From NCBI GenBank assembly GCA_944322285.1, contig CALUOR010000012.1:1-64000 (forward strand): a stretch of DNA of 64,000 nt, written 5' to 3'. Of the stretch, positions 17,386 through 24,268 are shown one piece after another (position 1 is the first letter of the stretch; the number at the start of each line of letters is the position of its first letter). This DNA is from an uncultured Bacteroides sp. (GTDB taxonomy: Bacteria; Bacteroidota; Bacteroidia; Bacteroidales; Bacteroidaceae). A program made the position numbers and the translations under genes. The notes beneath the pieces are model-generated. The model was given only the letters and a program-made list of their open reading frames with translations. It ran no database searches and was not told the DNA's origin.

Positions 17386-17420
17386 GTTGGGCGGCCTTAG
17401 CTTACACGCTACCGCCCAAC
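17386..17420 (+). terminator. GC-rich hairpin after the ROK kinase gene
   Basis: A 9-bp perfect stem, GTTGGGCGG with CCGCCCAAC, encloses a 17-base loop. There is no clean T tract after it, so it could be a Rho-assisted terminator or a processing structure. Confidence 0.5.
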
Positions 17421-17475
17421 TTGCAGGGGAATGATTTTCTTTCGCGTTGATGGCTGGAATGTTTGGGAAAAGCGT

Positions 17476-17483
17476 TACCTTTG
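17476..17483 (+). promoter_or_regulatory. -7 box for thyA-folA
   Basis: TACCTTTG matches TAnnTTTG, 31 bases before the thyA start. No good -33 box is visible at the usual spacing. Confidence 0.6.
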
Positions 17484-17514
17484 CGCACCATTAATAATAT
17501 ATAGCCTATCCGAC

Positions 17515-18309
17515 ATGAAGCAATATTTAGACCTGCTTAATCGCATACTGACCGAGGGTGTCCGCAAAGAGGACCGTACGGGGACGGGCACGCTTAGCGT
17601 GTTCGGTCACCAAATGCGTTTTAATTTGGACGATGGTTTCCCCTGCCTGACTACCAAAAAATTGCACCTGAAATCCATCATCTACGAATTGTTGTGGTTC
17701 CTGCGTGGAGATACCAATGTGCATTATCTCCAAGAGCATGGTGTACGCATCTGGAACGAGTGGGCTGATGCCGATGGTGACTTGGGACATATCTACGGTT
17801 ATCAATGGCGCTCTTGGCCGGATTATCAAGGCGGATTCATTGACCAGATAAGCGAGGCGGTGGAGACCATCAAGCATAATCCTGACTCGCGCCGCATTAT
17901 TGTCAGTGCTTGGAATGTGGCAGATTTGAATCATATGAACTTGCCGCCATGTCACGCTTTCTTCCAGTTTTATGTGGCCGATGGACGACTGAGCTTGCAA
18001 CTCTATCAGCGCAGTGCGGATACTTTTCTGGGCGTACCGTTCAACATTGCTTCTTATGCTTTGTTGCTACAGATGATGGCGCAGGTTACGGGACTGCGTG
18101 CAGGCGACTTTGTCCATACCTTAGGCGACGCGCACATTTACCTGAACCACCTTGACCAGGTGAAGTTGCAGCTGACACGCGAGCCTCGTCCCCTGCCACA
18201 GATGAAACTGAATCCGGATGTGAAGAACATCTTCGACTTCCGATATGAAGATTTTGAATTGATAAATTATAATCCGCACCCGCATATTCCGGGGCAAGTA
18301 GCTGTTTAA
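17515..18309 (+). CDS. thyA: Thymidylate synthase
   Basis: Makes dTMP from dUMP, using methylene-tetrahydrofolate, in the cytoplasm. It has 264 residues from ATG 17515, the same length as the E. coli enzyme, with the catalytic nucleophile at the same position (Cys146 in [11 protein letters not shown]). RRIIVSAWN and the dUMP/folate-binding [17 protein letters not shown] are intact. An upstream in-frame extension is rejected because it adds 28 non-family residues. The dihydrofolate reductase gene follows after 5 bases, which couples dTMP synthesis with regeneration of tetrahydrofolate. Confidence 0.98.
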   Translation: MKQYLDLLNRILTEGVRKEDRTGTGTLSVFGHQMRFNLDDGFPCLTTKKLHLKSIIYELLWFLRGDTNVHYLQEHGVRIWNEWADADGDLGHIYGYQWRSWPDYQGGFIDQISEAVETIKHNPDSRRIIVSAWNVADLNHMNLPPCHAFFQFYVADGRLSLQLYQRSADTFLGVPFNIASYALLLQMMAQVTGLRAGDFVHTLGDAHIYLNHLDQVKLQLTREPRPLPQMKLNPDVKNIFDFRYEDFELINYNPHPHIPGQVAV

Positions 18310-18314
18310 GATTT

Positions 18315-18824
18315 ATGCTGACCCTTATCGCTGCCATAGACCGTCGCCGCGCCATCGGTTATCAGAACAAATTGTTGTACTGGTTGCCTAATGATTTGAA
18401 GCGTTTCAAGATGCTGACCACCGGACGTACCATCATTATGGGGCGTCGCACTTTCGAGTCACTTCCTAAAGGTGCTTTGCCCAATCGTCGCAATATCGTG
18501 CTTTCGCGTCACGCCCTTGAATGTCCGGGGGCAGAAGTTTATTCATCGTTGGAAGAAGCGTTGAGTCATTGTGCTCCGGGTGAGGACGTCTATATCATCG
18601 GTGGAGCCAGTGTCTATGCGCAAGCCATGCCTTTGGCCGACCGGCTCTGCCTGACCGAAATAGATGCGGAAGCCTCGCAGGCAGATGCTTTTTTCCCTGA
18701 AATAGACCCGATGCGATGGCATGAAAAAAATAGGGATGCTCATTCGGCCGATGAGAAACATCCCTGTTCGTATGCTTTTGTGGATTATTACTCTTCTTCG
18801 CCTTCCAACAAAATAGGCATCTGA
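18315..18824 (+). CDS. folA: Dihydrofolate reductase
   Basis: Reduces dihydrofolate to tetrahydrofolate with NADPH, restoring the cofactor used by ThyA. It has 169 residues. Asp27 in WLPNDLKRFK is the active-site acid. IIMGRRTFESLP, NIVLSR and YIIGGASVYAQAM are the NADPH-binding and family motifs. It forms an operon with thyA (5-base gap). Its last 37 bases overlap the 3' end of the convergent Lrp-family gene, so the two transcripts are antisense to each other there. Confidence 0.97.
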   Translation: MLTLIAAIDRRRAIGYQNKLLYWLPNDLKRFKMLTTGRTIIMGRRTFESLPKGALPNRRNIVLSRHALECPGAEVYSSLEEALSHCAPGEDVYIIGGASVYAQAMPLADRLCLTEIDAEASQADAFFPEIDPMRWHEKNRDAHSADEKHPCSYAFVDYYSSSPSNKIGI

Positions 18825-19264
18825 CGCCGGATGGCCTCGTGAAATGAAATCAGCGTTTCCGTCCGTGACAATCCCAATGGTTGCAGCTTGTCGTGAATGA
18901 TGCTTAGCAGATGGTGGTTGTTGCGGGCGTAAAGCTTAATGAACATGTCGTATTTGCCGGTCGTAAAGTGGCACTCCACTACTTCCGGAATGGCTTCCAG
19001 GGCTTTCAGCACGCTGTCGAACGTGGAAGGATCTTTCAGATAGATGCCGATGTAAGCACATGTCTCATATCCGATTTTCTCCGGGTCGATGACATATTCA
19101 GACCCTTTTAACACACCCAGACGTGTCAGTTTCTGTATGCGCTGGTGAATGGCGGCTCCTGACACGTTGCAGGCTCTCGCCACTTCTAAAAAAGGAATGC
19201 GGGCGTCTTCTGCTATCATTTTCAGAATCTGCTCGTCCAAAGTGTCCAATTGATGATGTCCCAT
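18788..19264 (-). CDS. Lrp/AsnC-family transcriptional regulator
   Basis: The protein has 158 residues: an N-terminal winged HTH (LDEQILKMIAEDARIPFLE then VARACNVSGAAIHQRIQKL, about 8-50) followed by an alpha-beta RAM effector-binding domain (about 70-150, with AYIGIYLKDPSTF and CHFTTGKYDMFIKLYARN). Such proteins act as octamer-forming amino-acid-responsive regulators. The target genes are not evident. A -7 box (minus-strand TAACTTTG at 19327-19334) lies about 60 bases upstream. The 3' end overlaps folA. Confidence 0.93.
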   Translation of the reverse strand: MGHHQLDTLDEQILKMIAEDARIPFLEVARACNVSGAAIHQRIQKLTRLGVLKGSEYVIDPEKIGYETCAYIGIYLKDPSTFDSVLKALEAIPEVVECHFTTGKYDMFIKLYARNNHHLLSIIHDKLQPLGLSRTETLISFHEAIRRQMPILLEGEEE

Positions 19265-19326
19265 TTTAAACTTATTTTTTTATAAAAACAAACTATAATG
19301 CCATGCACGCTCGCATAGCCGATGTG

Positions 19327-19334
19327 CAAAGTTA
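19327..19334 (-). promoter_or_regulatory. -7 box for the Lrp-family gene
   Basis: Minus-strand TAACTTTG fits TAnnTTTG, with 62 bases of leader to the start codon. No -33 match is seen at 19 bases. Confidence 0.5.
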
Positions 19335-19373
19335 GCATTTTCTTCGACAATATGCGCACGGATTGTTACTTTT

Positions 19374-19405
19374 CTTGTATATTTATGATAAATACCGTAA
19401 CTTTG
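19374..19405 (+). promoter_or_regulatory. Promoter of the M64 peptidase gene
   Basis: CTTG at 19374-19377, 20 bases, then TAACTTTG at 19398-19405. It lies 24 bases before the start codon. Confidence 0.7.
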
Positions 19406-19429
19406 CTCACCTAAATAATCAAATATATT

Positions 19430-20707
19430 ATGAAAAAGTATGCATGTTTATTAATGGGCCTTTTTATGGCAAATGCCTTGAATGCCCAAGATTTTACACA
19501 GTATTTTGAGGAAAAAACCTTGCGTGTAGACTATACTTTTACCGGTTGTGCCGACCGGCAGGAAATTTGGGTGGATGAGCTTTCGTCACTCCCTGGATGG
19601 AGCGGGCGCAAACATCACCTCAACGAAGTGCCATTGGGCGGTTACGGACAAGTTACCATGCGCGACCCGGAAAGTGGCGCCGTGATTTACCGGACTTCTT
19701 TCTCTACCCTCTTTCAAGAGTGGCTGGAGACGGACGAGGCACGCACGCTTCCTAAGAGTTTTGAGAATACATTTCTGCTTCCTTATCCCAAACGTCCGGT
19801 AGAAGTAGAAGTCACGTTGCTTAATAAGCGGCTGCAACCCAAAGCTTCGCTGAAACATACAGTCAACCCCGAAGATGTTTTGATACATCAGAAAGGAACG
19901 AGCCATATCACTCCGCACAAATATCTGTTGAAAAGCGGGACTCCGGAACAATGTATCGATGTAGCCATTTTGGCCGAAGGCTATACGGAGCATGAAATGG
20001 AAACCTTTTACCAAGATGCCGCCATCGCTTGCGAAAGTCTGTTCGAACACGAACCTTTCCATTCATTAAAAGACCGTTTTAATATCGTGGCCGTAGCCAG
20101 CCCGTCGAGAGACAGCGGTGTAAGTGTGCCCCGTCTGGATGACTGGAAACAAACCGCATTTGGGTCGCATTTCAGCACATTCTACTCCGACCGCTATCTG
20201 ACGACCTCCCGCGTGAAGGCTATCCATGATGCGCTGGCCGGTATCTCGTATGAACATATTATCATCCTGGCCAATACCGAAGAGTACGGAGGCGGAGGAA
20301 TCTATAACGCATATACACTGACTGCAGCCCATCATCCGATGTTTCGTCCGGTTGTAGTGCATGAATTCGGACATAGCTTTGGCGGTCTGGGTGATGAATA
20401 TTTCTACGACAATGATGTCATGACCGACACGTATCCGCTGGACGTAGAACCGTGGGAACCTAACATTACTACCCGAGTAGACTTCGCTTCCAAATGGGAA
20501 GATATGTTGCCTCAAGGAACACCTGTTCCTACGCCGGTGGCCGAAAGTGCGAAGTATCCTGTAGGCGTGTACGAGGGTGGGGGATATTCTTCCCGTGGCA
20601 TTTATCGTCCGGCAGACAATTGCCGTATGCGTACCAACGATTATCCGACATTCTGTCCGGTATGTCAGCGTGCTATTGAGCGCATTATTCGTTTCTATAC
20701 GGAGTGA
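19430..20707 (+). CDS. Secreted M64-family metallopeptidase (IgA-peptidase-like)
   Basis: The protein has 425 residues with an N-terminal signal peptide (MKKYACLLMGLFMANALNA). An N-terminal beta domain (about 25-150) precedes the catalytic domain, which begins at IDVAILAEGYTEHEM. The zinc site is HEFGHSFGGLGDEY (His311, His315, then a Gly-rich link to the third ligand region). The M64 family is named for a clostridial IgA peptidase, but Bacteroides members are abundant and their substrates are largely unknown, so IgA cleavage should not be assumed. It is monocistronic with a clear promoter. Confidence 0.9.
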   Translation: MKKYACLLMGLFMANALNAQDFTQYFEEKTLRVDYTFTGCADRQEIWVDELSSLPGWSGRKHHLNEVPLGGYGQVTMRDPESGAVIYRTSFSTLFQEWLETDEARTLPKSFENTFLLPYPKRPVEVEVTLLNKRLQPKASLKHTVNPEDVLIHQKGTSHITPHKYLLKSGTPEQCIDVAILAEGYTEHEMETFYQDAAIACESLFEHEPFHSLKDRFNIVAVASPSRDSGVSVPRLDDWKQTAFGSHFSTFYSDRYLTTSRVKAIHDALAGISYEHIIILANTEEYGGGGIYNAYTLTAAHHPMFRPVVVHEFGHSFGGLGDEYFYDNDVMTDTYPLDVEPWEPNITTRVDFASKWEDMLPQGTPVPTPVAESAKYPVGVYEGGGYSSRGIYRPADNCRMRTNDYPTFCPVCQRAIERIIRFYTE

Positions 20708-20759
20708 ACGGGTGACGGAACGAAGCCTGATTTGTAAAAACGTTTTTGTGTTTCAAAAA

Positions 20760-20885
20760 TCGCTGCATCATTGCCTTTCAATCAGCGCAGTATTTGCTCT
20801 CAATCAGCGCAGTGTTACTTCTGAAATACTGCGCTGATTAGGGGGTAAACACTTAAGTATTTCAGCGCAAATAGCGCAGTGTTTT
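20760..20885. repeat. Palindromic intergenic element, AGCGCAGTG family, copy 2
   Basis: It contains TCAATCAGCGCAGT twice (about 20779 and 20799) and the inverse words ATACTGCGCTGATTAGGG and AATAGCGCAGTG. The words CTCTCAATYAGCGCAGTG and CTGCGCTSATTAGGG are shared with 13976-14090. No gene is seen between 20708 and 21213. Confidence 0.7.
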
Positions 20886-21094
20886 TGGAGTATATAATTG
20901 CTTAGAAATCAGACTGATATATAAATACTTACATTATTGGAGGACTTTACGTCTCTTTGTTTATACGTTTGTTAACGAATAGAGGAGCGAATCCTTATAA
21001 AACATTAAATATTGATGTAAAACAAAATGTATAAAGTCACTATATATAAAAACACTATATAATTATGGTGTAGACGCTTTTTCTCTCTTCGGGA

Positions 21095-21202
21095 GAAATG
21101 GAAGTTTAAACTACTGATGGACACAGATTGAACGGATGTTTACAGATACATTTATCCTATCCGTGTTATCTGTGGCTAATTTACCACTAATTTATCATTT
21201 AA
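21095..21202. repeat. Dispersed palindromic element F (diverged, reversed)
   Basis: The right edge CTAATTTATCATTTAA is the inverse of the left terminus of the other elements. The left edge GAAATGGAAGTTTA is a diverged inverse of their right terminus. The core has inverted words ACAGAT...CGGAT and ATCCG...ATCTGT. It ends 11 bases before the acetyltransferase start, so that gene is bracketed by elements F and B. Confidence 0.6.
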
Positions 21203-21213
21203 ATAGAAATATT

Positions 21214-21747
21214 ATGCTTGAGTTACAACGAATTACCACTGCCGATGTTGATTTATACAACTTCATGGAAGGGCTGATGAAGCAAGCCTTTCCTTCGGCC
21301 GAGTACAGAGACCTGAATGAATTGCGCTTGTACACGGATACGAAGCCGCATTTTTATAATAACATCATTATGGAGGAAAATCGTCCGATAGGTTTCTTTA
21401 CTTATTGGGATTTCGATACTTTCTATTATGCCGAGCATTTTGCCGTAGACCCATCTTTGCGTAATGGGGGATATGGCAAGCAGGTATTAGCCTTACTGCG
21501 TGATACGCTTTCCCGCCCCATTGTACTTGAAGTGGAAATGCCGGAAGATGAAATGGCACGTCGGCGCATCGGTTTCTACGAACGGAATGGTTTTGTGTTA
21601 TGGTCCAACGATTATCGTCAACCTCCCTATCGTCCGGGTGATGATTTCTTGCCCATGCGATTGATGGTGCATGGTGCGTTGGATAGTGAGAAAGATTATG
21701 AGTGCGTGAAAGGGCGTATTTATAAGGAAGTGTATAATGTTAAATGA
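21214..21747 (+). CDS. GNAT-family N-acetyltransferase
   Basis: The protein has 177 residues from ATG 21214; the longer frame upstream runs into repeat element F. The acetyl-CoA pyrophosphate-binding signature is RNGGYGKQVL in motif A. HFAVDPSLRNGGYG and the C-terminal GFYERNGFVLWSNDY are typical GNAT strands. The substrate is unknown. The last two codons and stop (GTT AAA TGA) run into the left terminus of repeat element B. Confidence 0.9.
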   Translation: MLELQRITTADVDLYNFMEGLMKQAFPSAEYRDLNELRLYTDTKPHFYNNIIMEENRPIGFFTYWDFDTFYYAEHFAVDPSLRNGGYGKQVLALLRDTLSRPIVLEVEMPEDEMARRRIGFYERNGFVLWSNDYRQPPYRPGDDFLPMRLMVHGALDSEKDYECVKGRIYKEVYNVK

Positions 21748-21912
21748 TAATTTATCTGTCTCAGGGAACGCAGAAGACGCAGAATACACAGATGAACGCA
21801 GACTTATATTTTTTCAGTGCAAATAGGCGAAGCCCTTTATTTTCTGCGAGCCTCTGCGCCCGTCTGCGTAGTCTGCGTTCTCCTAATTCAGCCCGCTAAA
21901 TTCCCATTTATA
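21741..21912. repeat. Dispersed palindromic element B (shared termini)
   Basis: Left terminus TAAATGATAATTTATCTGTC at 21741-21760; right terminus GCTAAATTCCCATTTATA at 21895-21912. The core has an inverted repeat of AACGCAGAAGACGCAGA and TCTGCGTAGTCTGCGTT. It provides the TGA stop of the acetyltransferase gene. The remainder of the gap to 22048 holds only a promoter. Confidence 0.8.
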
Positions 21913-22015
21913 GTATAAAATATGATTAGTTACTTACTTCTCCTTGTTTTCTTGCCCGAGTATTATTGGTTACTTGGCCATTTATCTAAGGATACTTTTT
22001 TGCACAATTTTTGCG

Positions 22016-22023
22016 TATCTTTG
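22016..22023 (+). promoter_or_regulatory. -7 box for the TPR lipoprotein gene
   Basis: TATCTTTG fits TAnnTTTG, 25 bases before the start codon at 22049. A TTTG lies only 13 bases upstream, too close for a standard -33 box. Confidence 0.55.
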
Positions 22024-22048
22024 TCCCTGCAAAAACTAAAGACAAATC

Positions 22049-23101
22049 ATGAAGAAACTCTATATACTCTTTTTGCTGCTGGCTTTCGCCTCCTGCATCC
22101 GTATAGACTACGCCCGCCGTCTGGCCGATGCGGACAGTCTGCTTTATGTCCGTCCGGACAGTGCCTTAACCCTTTTGCGCAGTATTCCGCCCGATCATCT
22201 TCCTTCGGAAGAAGAACGGATGCGTCATGCGTTGCTCACTGTAGAGGCGGAGTGCCGCAACCGCGTTCCGCAGCGGGATGACTCGCTGCTACAGGTAGCC
22301 GTGGATTATTTCCACCGCACCGATAATGAACGTTGGGAAGCACGGGGTGAATATGCCCGTGGCTACGTTCTCTATAACTATCTGAAAGAAGGCGGCAAGG
22401 CGGTGGAGGCTTATCATCGGGCGGAAGAGTTGGCGCAAGCCGTAGAGGACAAGCGGCTGTTGGCACATATCTATAACGGAATGGCCTATATCTATCAGTG
22501 TGAAGAGCTCAATCAGCAAGCTGATTCTTTATATAATATGGTGGAACAGATGGCTATCCAACTGAAAGATACGGTGCTGTGGTTGGAATCCGTAAAGCGA
22601 CAAAGTATTTATCTGATTGGAAAAGGAAAGTCATACTATAAAGAAGCGGAACAGAAACTGTTGCGGAACTATGAAATAGCTTCTCGCTACGGTAATCCGA
22701 TCTACCAATGTAGCAATGCGCTTAACCTAAGCCTGCTCTATAGCTATATGCGCAATGGGGAGCAAACTTTGCGTTTTGCCAGAAAGGCATTGGAATTACA
22801 GCAGGTGGATACTACTATGCTGTCTACAGCCATTTTGCTTACTGGAGAAGGCTTTTATAAATTAGGTGTGTATGACTCAGCAGTTTTTTATTTGAGCAAA
22901 GTACTTGCATCACCCCAATTTAATATCCGCTCTTCTGCTTATATGCGTCTAAGTGACATTGCGGAAAAGCAAGGAGATACACAAAAGGCATTGGAATATG
23001 AGAAACTACGTATCCGAAATGAGAAATTGTATCAGCAACAATCACAAACAACTGATATTCAATTAGCAGAACAGGGGTGGAAATACGCACAAAAACAGTG
23101 A
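22049..23101 (+). CDS. TPR-repeat lipoprotein, periplasmic half of a split sensor-regulator
   Basis: The protein has 350 residues with a lipoprotein signal (LLLAFASC16). The body is TPR-like helical hairpins (for example RWEARGEYARGYVLYNYLKE, LLAHIYNGMAYIYQCEELNQ, SAYMRLSDIAEKQGDTQKAL), so it probably binds a protein or peptide outside the cytoplasm. It ends at TGA 23099-23101. The next gene starts 3 bases later in the same reading frame and begins with a TM helix. Suppressing this single stop would give signal-TPR-TM-HTH, an architecture known among Bacteroides regulators. Either the gene was split by a nonsense mutation or the two parts are coupled by reinitiation. It precedes the peptide-export cluster and may regulate it. 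Confidence 0.85.
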   Translation: MKKLYILFLLLAFASCIRIDYARRLADADSLLYVRPDSALTLLRSIPPDHLPSEEERMRHALLTVEAECRNRVPQRDDSLLQVAVDYFHRTDNERWEARGEYARGYVLYNYLKEGGKAVEAYHRAEELAQAVEDKRLLAHIYNGMAYIYQCEELNQQADSLYNMVEQMAIQLKDTVLWLESVKRQSIYLIGKGKSYYKEAEQKLLRNYEIASRYGNPIYQCSNALNLSLLYSYMRNGEQTLRFARKALELQQVDTTMLSTAILLTGEGFYKLGVYDSAVFYLSKVLASPQFNIRSSAYMRLSDIAEKQGDTQKALEYEKLRIRNEKLYQQQSQTTDIQLAEQGWKYAQKQ

Positions 23102-23104
23102 AAC

Positions 23105-23716
23105 ATGAGACAGATAATTTATGTTTGCTTATGTGTTATTCTATGCTTGTCGGGGACACTTTGCATTATAACAATACACCGCCACAAAATCCGGAAACGC
23201 CGGCAGGTAATTATAAAGATTCTGATGCAGCAATGGATGCACGAACATGCCCGTTTGCTGCCTGCCCCCTCTTCTCCTGTCGCATGGCTTCAAGCGGAAC
23301 CTGTTGCAACGGAGGTTGTAGAGGCAAAAGGAAGCCGTTCGTTCGATTTTGACGTGTTGCAAGTGCGGATACGGGAAACTGAAGTCTATCGCAAGCTGAT
23401 GCGTATCTTGGACCATTACAAAAAATGCGCCGACTATGAAGAACATTTCACGATGGAAGACCGCTATGCGTTCATCGATGTTATTGACGGTTATACCCAC
23501 GGTTTTACTTCCTACCTGAAACAAACGTGTTCCGCATTGACCGAAGAGGATGTTTATTTCTGCTGCCTCCACCTGTTGGGACTGAAGGCAAGTCAGATTG
23601 CCGTTATCGTGGAGCAGGACCGCAGCAACATCTACAAACGGCAGAAAGCGTTGCTGAAAGACAAGTTCAAAATCGCCACTAAAGACAAATTAGAAAATGT
23701 GTTGAAGAACATCTAA
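23105..23716 (+). CDS. Membrane-anchored HTH regulator, cytoplasmic half of a split sensor
   Basis: The protein has 203 residues. The N-terminus is a TM helix (IIYVCLCVILCLSGTLCIIT, 4-23) followed by a basic stop-transfer stretch (HRHKIRKRRQ). The C-terminal region has a LuxR/sigma-4-like HTH (LTEEDVYFCCLHLLGLKASQ, then IAVIVEQDRSNIYKRQKALL, about 148-190). It is in the same frame as the TPR lipoprotein, separated only by TGA-AAC. As a separate protein it would be an inner-membrane DNA-binding factor without its sensor. Likely target: the adjacent secreted-peptide genes (inference from position). Confidence 0.8.
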   Translation: MRQIIYVCLCVILCLSGTLCIITIHRHKIRKRRQVIIKILMQQWMHEHARLLPAPSSPVAWLQAEPVATEVVEAKGSRSFDFDVLQVRIRETEVYRKLMRILDHYKKCADYEEHFTMEDRYAFIDVIDGYTHGFTSYLKQTCSALTEEDVYFCCLHLLGLKASQIAVIVEQDRSNIYKRQKALLKDKFKIATKDKLENVLKNI

Positions 23717-23752
23717 TCGCGCCTTTTCCACAAAAATGCCACAAAAAAAGGA

Positions 23753-23795
23753 GTGGAAAAGGTGTGGACGCCCTAAAATTCCACACTTTTTCCAC
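23753..23795 (+). terminator. Strong hairpin after the HTH gene
   Basis: A 15-bp stem with only one G-U pair (GTGGAAAAGGTGTGG with CCACACTTTTTCCAC) and a 13-base loop, followed by a pyrimidine-rich tail. An upstream TTTTCCAC (23724-23731) could pair alternatively with GTGGAAAA. It separates the regulator genes from the DUF3244 gene. Confidence 0.65.
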
Positions 23796-23817
23796 ACTTT
23801 CTTTGCTTTCATCCGTC

Positions 23818-23825
23818 TAACTTTG
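23818..23825 (+). promoter_or_regulatory. -7 box for the peptide-export cluster
   Basis: TAACTTTG fits TAnnTTTG, 30 bases before the DUF3244-type gene. No standard -33 box is visible, so activation by a regulator is plausible. Confidence 0.6.
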
Positions 23826-23854
23826 CCGCATCGAAACCCCAAAAGAATGACGTT

Positions 23855-24253
23855 ATGAAAGCATTAATGATTAGTTTGTTTGCAATGTGGGTAGGCTGTT
23901 CACCTATCTATGCGGTTGGCAATAATCTGTCACAAAACACAATGGTCGCTGCGGATGATGATGAAGAAAGAGAGATACCATTAAACATAATGACTAGCGA
24001 TGATATAAAAACTCTGTCAATCTTCCAACCCACCGCCTACGTTACCTTATATAATAAGATACTCAGCGTAGATCTCAGTGAGTTGCCCGAAGATGCCACT
24101 GTCACCATTACCCGCACGACTACCGGTGAAGAAGTGCATTCGCAAACCGGTATGGGAAGTATGGAGATTGACTTGAGCGCTTGCGGCAAGGGACAATACC
24201 AGATTGATGTCGTGTCTGGTGGACTGTGGCTGCAAGGACATTTCTCACTCTAA
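23855..24253 (+). CDS. Small secreted DUF3244-type protein
   Basis: The protein has 132 residues with an N-terminal signal (MKALMISLFAMWVGCSPIYA). After a short acidic linker (ADDDEERE) the domain is an all-beta, Ig-like strand pattern: TAYVTLYNKILSVDLSELP, ATVTITRTTTGEEVHSQTG, SMEIDLSACGKGQYQIDVVS. This is the DUF3244 style seen beside TPR regulators and peptide exporters in Bacteroides. Function is unknown. It is the first gene after the cluster promoter and 15 bases from the VKOR fusion, so the two are probably cotranscribed. Confidence 0.75.
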   Translation: MKALMISLFAMWVGCSPIYAVGNNLSQNTMVAADDDEEREIPLNIMTSDDIKTLSIFQPTAYVTLYNKILSVDLSELPEDATVTITRTTTGEEVHSQTGMGSMEIDLSACGKGQYQIDVVSGGLWLQGHFSL

Positions 24254-24268
24254 CCGATAATACTCCGT

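Noticed and set aside
19430..20707. Calling the M64 protein an IgA protease
   Set aside because: The family name comes from a distant clostridial enzyme; the zinc motif shows a metallopeptidase but says nothing on IgA cleavage.
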